Source of the DNA: Eshraghiella sp045129695
Lineage (GTDB): Bacteria > Bacillota > Clostridia > Lachnospirales > Lachnospiraceae
NCBI GenBank assembly: GCA_045129695.1
Contig: JBGVJZ010000039.1
Span: forward strand, 1-64,000
DNA length: 64,000 nt
Direction: 5' to 3'
Part shown: piece after piece, positions 1 to 6,216 of the stretch
Layout: each line of letters begins with the position of its first letter
How positions within the stretch are numbered: position 1 is the first letter of the stretch
Made by a program: the position numbers and the translations under genes
Notes under the pieces: generated by a model
The model's database searches: none
Seen by the model: the letters and a program-made list of their open reading frames with translations, nothing else
What the model was told of the DNA's origin: nothing

Positions 1-1
1 G

Positions 2-787
2 GTCAGAGATGATATTATCCGTAAGAATCCGTCCGATGGAGTAATGGCTGAGATAAAAAAGAAAGCCGGAAAGAATAAGGGTATCAGACATGCCCTTACC
101 ATTCAGCAACAGAGAGCATTTCTGAATTATATTGCAAATGAACCTGTGTTTATTCATTGGCTTCCATTGTTTACAGTATTGCTTGGGACAGGATGTCGTA
201 TAGGAGAGGTTATCGGACTTCGATGGCAGGATATTGATTATGAAAACAGGATAATCAATATCAATCATAGTGTGGTGTATTATGCAGTTGCAGGAGCACC
301 CACAAAGAAGTCGGTATTTCAAGTATCTCTTCCAAAAACGGAAGCAGGAATCAGAGATGTTCCAATGATGGACGAAGTGTATGAAGCATTGCAACAGGAA
401 TATGAATACCAGAGGGAAAATGGTTTTAACAGTACCACTATAGACGGTATGACAGGATTTATCTTCTGTAATCGTTTTGGTAATGTCCATAATCCTCAGA
501 CGGTAAATCGGACGATTAAGCGTATTCTGGAGAACTACAATGCAGAGGAAGTAGTGAATGCCAAGAAAGAGAGAAGGCAGCCGATAATTTTGCCACATTT
601 CTCTTGTCATCATCTAAGGCATACCTTTTGCACAAGACTTTGTGAAAACGAGTCGAATTTAAAAGTAATACAGGCAGTTATGGGTCACGCAAATATTGAA
701 ACTACGATGGATATATATGCGGAAGCTACTGCCGAAAAAAAGAAAGAAGCAATCGAGAATCTATCAAAGAATATAAAGTTGTTTTAG
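2..787 (+). CDS. Tyrosine recombinase (ICE integrase), C-terminal part, cut by window start
   Basis: Phage-type site-specific recombinase that would integrate and excise an ICE. The frame is open to the first base of the window, so the N-terminus lies outside; the internal ATG at 44 is not a real start. The catalytic domain is complete: Arg in TGCRIGE, HxxR in HHLRHTF, the following His in MGHANIETT and the nucleophilic Tyr in MDIYAEAT. The fold and wording resemble Tn916/CTn-type integrases. It ends about 190 bp before an attachment core (981-995) that resembles the lysS 3' end, the usual position of an integrase relative to its att site. I infer it belongs to the lysS-targeting element whose other end lies at 5284-6216. 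Confidence 0.9.
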   Translation, partial: VRDDIIRKNPSDGVMAEIKKKAGKNKGIRHALTIQQQRAFLNYIANEPVFIHWLPLFTVLLGTGCRIGEVIGLRWQDIDYENRIININHSVVYYAVAGAPTKKSVFQVSLPKTEAGIRDVPMMDEVYEALQQEYEYQRENGFNSTTIDGMTGFIFCNRFGNVHNPQTVNRTIKRILENYNAEEVVNAKKERRQPIILPHFSCHHLRHTFCTRLCENESNLKVIQAVMGHANIETTMDIYAEATAEKKKEAIENLSKNIKLF

Positions 788-980
788 GGAAGAGTCCTTA
801 AATCAATTATTCTGGGATTCTCTTTGAACCTTACAACTACATTTTTGCTGTTTCAACTACAATGTTACTACGAATTTTGAATTTACTATGCAGAATAGTG
901 CATTGTAGTGCAAGGTCTAAAAGTTGAGGAAATTCGCTCTGTGCCTAGTGGTGCAGAAAAGTGCAGAAATCTGTTGCGAC

Positions 981-995
981 TTCCCGACGATGAAG
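981..995 (+). other. Attachment-site core, copy of lysS 3' end
   Basis: TTCCCGACGATGAAG is identical to 6232-6246 on the opposite strand, which lies inside the last codons of lysS. Read in the lysS frame, the DNA here encodes FPTMKSLEK and then a stop; the real LysS ends FPTMKSLDK. Similarity continues past the stop: CCAGTGTTTATGCGG is shared (1012-1026 here, reverse strand of 6201-6215). Upstream of the core the sequence no longer matches lysS. I read it as the att site of an element that integrates in the 3' end of lysS and supplies a replacement tail. It is inverted relative to the lysS copy. Confidence 0.75.
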
Positions 996-1147
996 AGTTT
1001 GGAGAAATAAATCCAGTGTTTATGCGGGTTTGGGAGATTGATAAAACTGATTTGACAACAAATTGACAACAATTACTTCTTCATTCACGAAGAATAATAA
1101 CTGATGATAAGTTGTTCGGAAAAAATCCGGCAATGTAAATGAGACCT

Positions 1148-1194
1148 AAAAGGGTCACTTTCTTGAAAATATTTCAGGAAAGTGGCCCTTTTTT
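1148..1194 (+). terminator. Strong hairpin with T-run before first element gene
   Basis: The arms AGGGTCACTTTC and GAAAGTGGCCCT pair with one G-U and are followed by a T-run. An equivalent hairpin occupies the same place, between att core and first gene, on the other element end (6039-6080). It would insulate element genes from host transcription or read-through. No gene precedes it closely. Confidence 0.75.
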
Positions 1195-1318
1195 GCGTGC
1201 AAAGTAAGATATTTGTTACAAAACAAAGAGAAAGAAATAGCAATTCGTATATTTGGAAATATATACGAAACACGAGGCCTGAATATACGAAATGTATACG
1301 ACAAGGAGATTAGAAAAT

Positions 1319-1556
1319 ATGGACGAACAGTATTATGACATTGAAAGAAGAACTGCAGTGAAAGAATCGGCACGAGAGCTTAGAAGGAAATTTCTCAGAT
1401 ATAAAGATGCGGAGGATGTTTATAGCATGACACATAAGAAACTCTTAGAGCTTGCCGGTAAGGCAGGTGCTATTTATAGAATTGATGTATGTGTTATTGG
1501 ACAGGGATATTTTTGATGAGTATTTGGAACAGTTTCATGAGCCACCTACGAGATAG
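1319..1556 (+). pseudogene. DUF6462-type excisionase-like protein, frameshifted
   Basis: Small helix-turn-helix-like protein of the kind found next to integrases in Firmicutes ICEs. The start at ATG 1319 is preceded by AAGGAG (1303-1308). The frame runs to AIYRID and then derails into VCVIGQGYF and a stop at 1514-1516. The expected C-terminus (DRDIFDEYLEQF, then EPPTR) is present in a shifted frame ending at 1554-1556, so a small indel around 1485-1497 breaks the gene. Without the frameshift the protein would have about 79 residues. The family assignment is from memory of related ICE genes. The gene is probably non-functional unless frameshifting is programmed. Confidence 0.65.
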
Positions 1557-1574
1557 GAGGCGGAAAGGAATTAT

Positions 1575-1835
1575 ATGGCAGGAAATGCATGGAAGTATTC
1601 ACACAAGCTGGATGATGTTGATATGGAGTTTTTACAGCATGAATTTATTACGATTAAGCAGGGTGTGAATTATTACGGATTTAGTGAGCGTCCGTTTCTT
1701 AGGATGGCTAAGGAAGCGGGAGCCTATTACAAGATTGGCAAGATGGTAAGAATCAGAAGAGATTTATTTGACCGGTATCTTAGAAAAACAAGAAAGGTAC
1801 CGAGAATAGGAGGCAAATTATGTGCAAGGTTATAA
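1575..1835 (+). CDS. DUF6462-type excisionase-like small protein
   Basis: 86-residue basic protein with the core FITIKQGVNYYGFSERPFLRMAKEAGAYYKIGKMVRI shortened here to its key parts: ITIKQG, YYGFSER, AGAYYKIG, RRDLFDRYL. That is a winged-helix/excisionase-like pattern typical of ICE-borne DUF6462 proteins. It has a GGAGGCGGAAAGG ribosome binding region and lies just before parA, whose ATG at 1820 lies inside its last codons. Its likely role is in element maintenance or excision control, but function is inferred from family and position only. It looks intact. Confidence 0.75.
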   Translation: MAGNAWKYSHKLDDVDMEFLQHEFITIKQGVNYYGFSERPFLRMAKEAGAYYKIGKMVRIRRDLFDRYLRKTRKVPRIGGKLCARL

Positions 1836-1863
1836 CTGTGTCAAATCAAAAGGGAGGAACTGC
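1820..1863 (+). pseudogene. ParA-like ATPase, first 44 nt only (copy B)
   Basis: The 44 nt encode MCKVITVSNQKGGT, the N-terminus and first half of the Walker A motif of a ParA/Soj partition ATPase (normally KGGxGKTT). An AGGAGG site at 1808-1813 precedes the ATG. The sequence stops matching ParA exactly where the 29-bp repeat of the RIT element begins (1864). It overlaps the end of the DUF6462 gene, the usual ICE order. The rest of this parA is not in the window. Confidence 0.8.
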
Positions 1864-1892
1864 TTATGCATAGTAAGTAATTATGGAAAGTT
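1864..1892 (+). repeat. Left terminal inverted repeat of RIT element
   Basis: 29 bp beginning TTATGCATAGTAAG, an exact reverse complement of 5255-5283. It contains the 8-bp palindrome TATGCATA near its outer edge. The outer boundary coincides with the break in parA. Confidence 0.92.
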
Positions 1893-1996
1893 CATAGCCT
1901 CGCATCCCGTAAATCTGCCATTTTCTGATTGTACAACTTTGCATAAAACTTCATGATTACTATAGACCACGGTCAATAAATATCATGGAGGTAATT

Positions 1997-3208
1997 ATGG
2001 AAGAACAACCAACACTGGATGAACTCATCCAACAAACCTATGACTGGCTTGTTGATGCAAAATATTCTAAAGGAACTGTGTACTCCTTCAAGTGCATTAC
2101 AAATCAGTTAAAATCTTACGCTGTAGGAAAAAATGAAATCTATTTTTCCATGGATCTTGCATTGTCTTTTCTTGAAGAACACTATCATTTTTCAAGTGAC
2201 ATTCGAAATAAAAAACCATGTTTTTTGAGATTCATGGAAATGCTTTCGGATTTTAAGATTAACAATTCTGTTATGATCAAAGAACGCAAACGTGAATATC
2301 AGTTTCCAGAAGTCTTTCTCCCTGCGGTGGAAGGCTATAACGAATATCGTAAGAGCATAAACATCAAGGAAGACAGTATTCTGCGTACACAACTTTATCT
2401 GGAAAGATTTTTTGATTTCCTGGAAGGAAAGGGATGCTGCTCTTTTGAAAAAATCACTATTTCTGTAATTTACGATTTTATTGCAGCGTTATCCTGTTTT
2501 TCAAAACCGACTGCGGCTGCAACACTCAGAGCAGTAAAACTTTTTCTGGAATATTCCTTTAAAAATGGATTTGATGACAGGGATATTTATAAAAGAATCC
2601 CCTGCATTCATTACAACAAAAGCAGTGCACTTCCTTCTGTTTACACCGCAGAAGAAGTTTCAAAAACTTTGGCAGAAATCGATCTTGGCAATCCCGGCGG
2701 TAAACGGGATTATGCAATTATCCTGTTGATTGCAAGGCTCGGGTTAAGAGCCAGTGATGTAGCAAATCTACGTTTCGAAAATATTAACTGGGAAACAAAT
2801 AAAATCAGTTTCTATCAGGTAAAAACGAAAAAGCAAATAGAACTGCCTCTTTTGAAAGATGTAGGTGAGGCCATTATCGAATATATGAAATACGGCCGAC
2901 CGGATTGTGATTCGGATCATATTTTTGTCAGACACAGGGCACCTATACATGAATTTACAGCATCTGCTGTCGGCAGTTCAGTCCACAGATATCTTTTAAA
3001 GGCCGGAATTAAAACAGAAGGACGCCGCCATGGTGCACATGCACTGAGACACAGCCTGGCAGGAAGACTTCTGGAAAACAGGATTCCTCTTCCTGTCATT
3101 TCCGAGATTCTTGGACATTCAAGTACGTAAACTACCATGGCTTATCTGCGGGTTGATATTGAACAGCTTAGAAACTGCGCATTGGAGGTATCCGGTTATG
3201 AAAACTGA
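1997..3208 (+). pseudogene. RIT recombinase A, nonsense mutation before catalytic Tyr
   Basis: First tyrosine recombinase of the RIT trio. The preferred start is ATG 1997, placed by GGAGG at 1987-1991; the ATG at 1985 overlaps that site. Residues seen: Arg in ARLGLRASDV, Lys in KTKKQIE, HxxR in HALRHSLAG, His in ILGHSST. A TAA at 3128-3130 follows GHSST. The same frame then continues as TTMAYLRVDIEQLRNC to a TGA at 3206-3208, restoring the expected catalytic Tyr. A single substitution such as GAA to TAA explains this. The truncated product lacks the nucleophile and should be inactive. The original end overlaps the start of recombinase B by 11 nt. Confidence 0.85.
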
Positions 3209-4184
3209 ACATAAGACACCTGAAATGAGCGGCATTTTTAAAGAGCAGGCAGAAAATTTCATATCTTTTAAAAGAAATCTTGGATTCAAATATCAATCCG
3301 AGGAGAAAGTAATGTCCCGTTTTTGCAGATTCAGCAATGATTATGATCTGCCGGAAATCTGTATCACCAAAGAACTTGCAGAAGATTGGATAGCCCCACG
3401 TGCAGGAGAGGCAGGCAAAAGCCGTGCCCACAGACTGACATGTGTGAGACAGTTTGGTGAGTACCTGGACAGTCTTGGTTATAAAGTATATTTTTTACCC
3501 GAACAACGTGGTATGTGGACAGCCTCTTTTGTTCCATACATTTTTACACACGAGCAGATAAGGGCATTGTTTGAGGCTGCTGATAACACTAAATTTTGTG
3601 ATGACAGAAGAAACATACAAAACAGTCTTCCTGTTATTTTCAGGATACTGTATGGATGTGGATTGCGTGTTTCTGAAGTTCTAAAACTGCAGGTAAAGGA
3701 TGTAAATCTCACAGATGGTATTTTGACAATAAAAGGAGCCAAGATGGACAGGGATCGTCTGATCCCCATGTCTGAATCCCTTACACAAGCCTGCCAAAAA
3801 TATGCGGATAAAATCCGGTGGGACAAAGATACGGATTATTTCTTCATGGCACCGGATCATACCATGATCAGCCCTAATACAATCTATGGGAAGTTTCGTG
3901 TTTATCTTAACGTCATGGGGATTTCACATGGCGGAAAAGGTCAGGGGCCAAGACTTCACGATCTGCGTCACACATTTGCAGTACATGTGCTGCAGAAATG
4001 GGTAACTGGGGGAAAGGACCTTACTGCGATGCTCCCTATGCTTTCTACATATATGGGGCATAAATCCGTCAGTGCCACTTCCAGATATCTTCGGCTCACG
4101 GCTGAAGTTTATCCTGAATTATTAAGCACAATAGAGAAAAAATGTGCTTTCGTGATTCCGGAGGTGCAAAATGATGAAATATGA
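3198..4184 (+). CDS. RIT recombinase B (tyrosine recombinase)
   Basis: Second recombinase of the trio, 328 residues. The start at ATG 3198 is set by GGAGG at 3184-3188; an upstream in-frame ATG at 3111 only reads the 3' part of gene A in another frame. The N-terminal SAM-like core-binding region is followed by a complete catalytic domain: Arg in YGCGLRVSEVL, Lys in KGAKMDR, HxxR in HDLRHTF, His in MGHKSVSATS and Tyr in SRYLRLT. It overlaps gene A (restored frame) upstream and gene C downstream, which suggests coupled translation of a three-protein set. In RIT elements the three recombinases are thought to act together. Confidence 0.92.
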   Translation: MKTEHKTPEMSGIFKEQAENFISFKRNLGFKYQSEEKVMSRFCRFSNDYDLPEICITKELAEDWIAPRAGEAGKSRAHRLTCVRQFGEYLDSLGYKVYFLPEQRGMWTASFVPYIFTHEQIRALFEAADNTKFCDDRRNIQNSLPVIFRILYGCGLRVSEVLKLQVKDVNLTDGILTIKGAKMDRDRLIPMSESLTQACQKYADKIRWDKDTDYFFMAPDHTMISPNTIYGKFRVYLNVMGISHGGKGQGPRLHDLRHTFAVHVLQKWVTGGKDLTAMLPMLSTYMGHKSVSATSRYLRLTAEVYPELLSTIEKKCAFVIPEVQNDEI

Positions 4185-5190
4185 TTTTGGTTTTTACCTT
4201 ACGAGATTTTTGACCACGTACCTCCCTTCACAGAAGGGAATAAAGGCAAACACACAATTGTCTTACAGGAACACATTTTCTCTTTTGCTTGTTTATTGTA
4301 AGGAACAGGAAAGGATACAGCCTGATAAAGTAAAGCTTCAGCTTTTAGACCGTGAACTGATAAACCGCTTTTTGAACTGGCTTGAAGAAACACGTAACTG
4401 TAAACCGGCTACCCGCAATCAGCGTCTGACGGCGATACATTCTTTTTTTCGTTTTCTCATCATTGAATGTCCTGAAAAAATAGAACAGTGCCAGCAGATA
4501 CTCAGCATACCCATGAAGAAAGTGGAGCAGCCTTTGATCAAATATCTGTCTCTCGAAGGAACAAAAGCACTTCTGGCGCAACCGGACGTTATGTCTCTGT
4601 CAGGCCGTCGTGACAGTGTCATGCTGACGCTTATGTATGATACCGGATGCCGTGTACAGGAACTGGTGGATTTAAAGGTTTGTGATATCACACTTGCGGA
4701 TACTGTAACGGTGAAACTGACCGGAAAAGGTGATAAAAGCAGGATTGTACCTGTAATGGCACCTACAGGACAGCTTATCAGGCAATATATAACTGAGAAT
4801 CATCTGGATACCGCACTCTACCGCAGTCATCCTCTATTTACCAACAGGTCTGGTAAGAAAATGACCCGTGCAGGGATTACCTACATCCTTCAAAAATATG
4901 CTGAACAGGCATACCTTTCCGGACATGAGGATGTTGATCCAAAACTGACTCCACACTGTCTGCGTCATTCGAAGGCAATGCACCTGCTCCAGTCAGGGAT
5001 AAACCTTATCTATATCCGCGATCTGCTTGGACATTCGGATGTATCAACCACGGAGGTTTACGCTAGAGCAGACGAAAAAATGAAACGCGAAGCTCTTGAA
5101 AATGCTTATCAAAGTCCCTCAGATGGGGAAATGCCATCATGGCAGGAAGATAATGATCTGCTTAACTGGCTCAAAAACTTCGGTAAGTAG
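4171..5190 (+). CDS. RIT recombinase C (tyrosine recombinase)
   Basis: Third recombinase, 339 residues, closest of the three to ordinary XerC/D-type enzymes. Catalytic residues are all visible: Arg in YDTGCRVQEL, Lys in GKGDKSRIV, HxxR in HCLRHSKAMH, His in LLGHSDVSTT and Tyr in TEVYARAD. GGAGG at 4160-4164 precedes two adjacent ATGs (4171 and 4174). The start overlaps the last 14 nt of gene B. The gene is intact and ends 64 bp before the right terminal repeat. Confidence 0.93.
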   Translation: MMKYDFGFYLTRFLTTYLPSQKGIKANTQLSYRNTFSLLLVYCKEQERIQPDKVKLQLLDRELINRFLNWLEETRNCKPATRNQRLTAIHSFFRFLIIECPEKIEQCQQILSIPMKKVEQPLIKYLSLEGTKALLAQPDVMSLSGRRDSVMLTLMYDTGCRVQELVDLKVCDITLADTVTVKLTGKGDKSRIVPVMAPTGQLIRQYITENHLDTALYRSHPLFTNRSGKKMTRAGITYILQKYAEQAYLSGHEDVDPKLTPHCLRHSKAMHLLQSGINLIYIRDLLGHSDVSTTEVYARADEKMKREALENAYQSPSDGEMPSWQEDNDLLNWLKNFGK

Positions 5191-5213
5191 CTACACTTAA
5201 TTATGCAAAGTAA

Positions 5214-5256
5214 TTGGAGAAAGAAATGCTGAATATATCAGGTTCCCTTTCTCCAA
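5214..5256 (+). other. Hairpin at RIT right end after recombinase C
   Basis: TTGGAGAAAG (5214-5223) and CTTTCTCCAA (5247-5256) form a perfect 10-bp stem with a 23-nt loop. It overlaps the terminal repeat by 2 bp and has no T-run. It could end the recombinase transcript or take part in end recognition; neither is shown. Confidence 0.5.
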
Positions 5257-5283
5257 CTTTCCATAATTACTTACTATGCATAA
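5255..5283 (-). repeat. Right terminal inverted repeat of RIT element
   Basis: 29 bp, the exact reverse complement of 1864-1892. Its outer edge abuts the second parA stub on the - strand. Confidence 0.92.
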
Positions 5284-5327
5284 CCAACGCCACCCTTCTG
5301 ATTTGCGATTGCTATTACTCTACACAT
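5284..5327 (-). pseudogene. ParA-like ATPase, first 44 nt only (copy A)
   Basis: On the - strand the 44 nt from ATG 5327 encode MCRVIAIANQKGGV plus two bases (GG), then the RIT repeat begins. This is another ParA N-terminus cut at exactly the same position as the + strand stub at 1820-1863, but with different sequence (KGGV against KGGT). AGGAG lies just upstream (about 5331-5340). It follows a DUF3970-like gene, as parA does in related ICEs. The two stubs face each other across the RIT element, so neither C-terminal part is present. Confidence 0.82.
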
Positions 5328-5345
5328 GATAATTCTCCTTTTCTT

Positions 5346-5522
5346 CTACTGTTCTTTTACATTGCTCTTTTTTACTTCTACATAAGCTCTATGAAATTTC
5401 TTGGTTCCCTTGTTCGGGTACAAATCGGAAAACTCTGTCACTTCAACTTTGGGATTCTTACGCAAAATCTTCCCAAACCACTTAATATCGTTCTTCGTTC
5501 CCATCAATCTGATTTTCAACAT
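5346..5522 (-). CDS. DUF3970-like small ICE protein
   Basis: 58-residue protein starting MLKIRLMGTKNDIKWF, with the mid motif EVTEFSDLYPNKGT and ending near RAYVEVKKS. I recognise it as the DUF3970 type, small proteins found before parA in Firmicutes ICEs. Its ATG overlaps the TGA of the DUF6075 gene by one base (TGATG), so the two are translationally coupled. The parA stub starts about 18 nt further on. The function of the family is unknown. Confidence 0.7.
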   Translation of the reverse strand: MLKIRLMGTKNDIKWFGKILRKNPKVEVTEFSDLYPNKGTKKFHRAYVEVKKSNVKEQ

Positions 5523-5995
5523 CAATCCAATCCTCCTAATAAGGCATACAGCTTACGATTGTCCTTGACATATTCCGGATAGCGGATTTGTATTGCCTGC
5601 CAGAAAAATAGTGCATAACCACAGCAAAACAAATCTTCCACACTATACAACTTGCACTCTGACAACTGTTCTTCCGCATCGTCATAGTCATAAACGCTTG
5701 GTGTACCATTGCAATACAAATTAAATGCCATTCGCACCACTCTCTGACTTCCGCTTGTCTGCCAACCTTCATGTAAGCATTCCGTCTTTACATTTCCGGT
5801 TTTAAAATCGTAAATTCTGTACACATTTTCCCTTGTGTCATTGCAGATACCAAGACAATAGCAAAGTGCCTTGTGATAAACATCCTGATACCTAACCTCT
5901 TTCAACTTCTCATAGTAGAATTTCTCATGTGCATCGCTAATAAAAATAATTTTACCTTCCTTCTCGGCTGTTGCTCCTAACGCTGTACTGTTCAT
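5522..5995 (-). CDS. DUF6075-family ICE protein
   Basis: 157-residue protein of unknown function found at the leading end of Lachnospiraceae ICEs. Recognisable stretches are FISDAHEKFYYEKL, ALCYCLGIC, RIYDFKTG, LHEGWQTSGS and NLYCNGTPSVYDYDD. A TTG at 6010 is in frame, but GGAGG at 6004-6008 points to the ATG at 5995. It is the first gene of the element next to lysS and leads the operon DUF6075, DUF3970, parA. The sequence is intact. Cysteine-rich spots (CYCLGIC, FCCGY) are present but form no metal motif I recognise. Confidence 0.75.
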   Translation of the reverse strand: MNSTALGATAEKEGKIIFISDAHEKFYYEKLKEVRYQDVYHKALCYCLGICNDTRENVYRIYDFKTGNVKTECLHEGWQTSGSQRVVRMAFNLYCNGTPSVYDYDDAEEQLSECKLYSVEDLFCCGYALFFWQAIQIRYPEYVKDNRKLYALLGGLD

Positions 5996-6010
5996 GCTCT
6001 TTTCCTCCAA

Positions 6011-6216
6011 TTCTTAATTTCTTGACCATAACAACAAAAAAGGACACTTCTCTAAAATCTCTTTTAGAAAAATGTCCTTATAGTACAAAATATTAAGTTG
6101 GACTGACACGATTTAATTTAAAATCGTTTATTTTAACCCTTTAAGAGTGGTTAATTTGTCGTACTCTTGTCGTACTGTACTTTCAAAAAGTCCGCAAAGC
6201 CGCATAAACACTGGGT
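6011..6216. other. Element end between DUF6075 and lysS
   Basis: No gene. It contains a hairpin (6039-6080), a small palindromic AT stem around 6109-6129, and a direct repeat GTCGTACT (about 6158-6175) like integrase arm sites. It also contains the replacement sequence following the lysS stop. The equivalent place on the other element has a different arm-like repeat (TTGACAAC), which suggests two distinct elements. Confidence 0.5.
6039..6080 (-). terminator. Hairpin between lysS and DUF6075
   Basis: AAGGACACTTCTCTAAAA and TTTTAGAAAAATGTCCTT pair over 18 positions with two G-U/mismatch positions and a 4-nt loop. A/T runs on both sides allow function on either strand. It mirrors the hairpin at 1148-1194 on the other element. 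Confidence 0.65.

Larger units (their letters stand above)
788..1318. other. Gene-free element junction: integrase end, att core, hairpin
   Basis: This 530-bp stretch has no convincing gene. It contains short direct repeats of the kind used as integrase arm sites: GTGCAGAAA at 951-959 and 961-969, and TTGACAAC at 1052-1059 and 1063-1070. It also holds a core resembling the lysS 3' end and a strong hairpin (1148-1194). The layout, integrase end then core then hairpin then first genes of an element, is what a junction between two tandem elements or a circularised attP would look like. The arm-site roles are inferred. Confidence 0.6.
1864..5283 (+). mobile_element. RIT (recombinase-in-trio) element with 29-bp terminal inverted repeats
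   Basis: A 3,420-bp unit carrying three consecutive, overlapping tyrosine recombinase genes. It is bounded by a perfect 29-bp inverted repeat (1864-1892 and 5255-5283); the next base on each side breaks the match. An inner 11-bp inverted repeat, ACTTTGCATAA at 1936-1946 and its complement at 5201-5211, echoes the termini. Three recombinases in tandem with inverted repeats is the definition of RIT elements. The insertion lies in the Walker A codons of parA on both flanks. The first recombinase carries a nonsense mutation, so this copy may not move by itself. Confidence 0.9.

Noticed and set aside
899..1072. Short open frame on the + strand ending FGEINPVFMRVWEIDKTD, which looked like a gene remnant.
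   Set aside because: The same DNA read in the lysS frame encodes FPTMKSLEK and a stop, and it matches the lysS 3' end on the opposite strand. The attachment-site explanation covers it better.
3111..3197. Earlier start (ATG 3111) for RIT recombinase B.
   Set aside because: This reads the end of gene A in another frame. ATG 3198 has GGAGG at 3184-3188 and typical spacing.
5214..5582. 122-residue + strand open frame.
   Set aside because: It crosses the RIT end, the antisense of parA and the DUF3970 gene; it has no recognisable domain and lies opposite real - strand genes.
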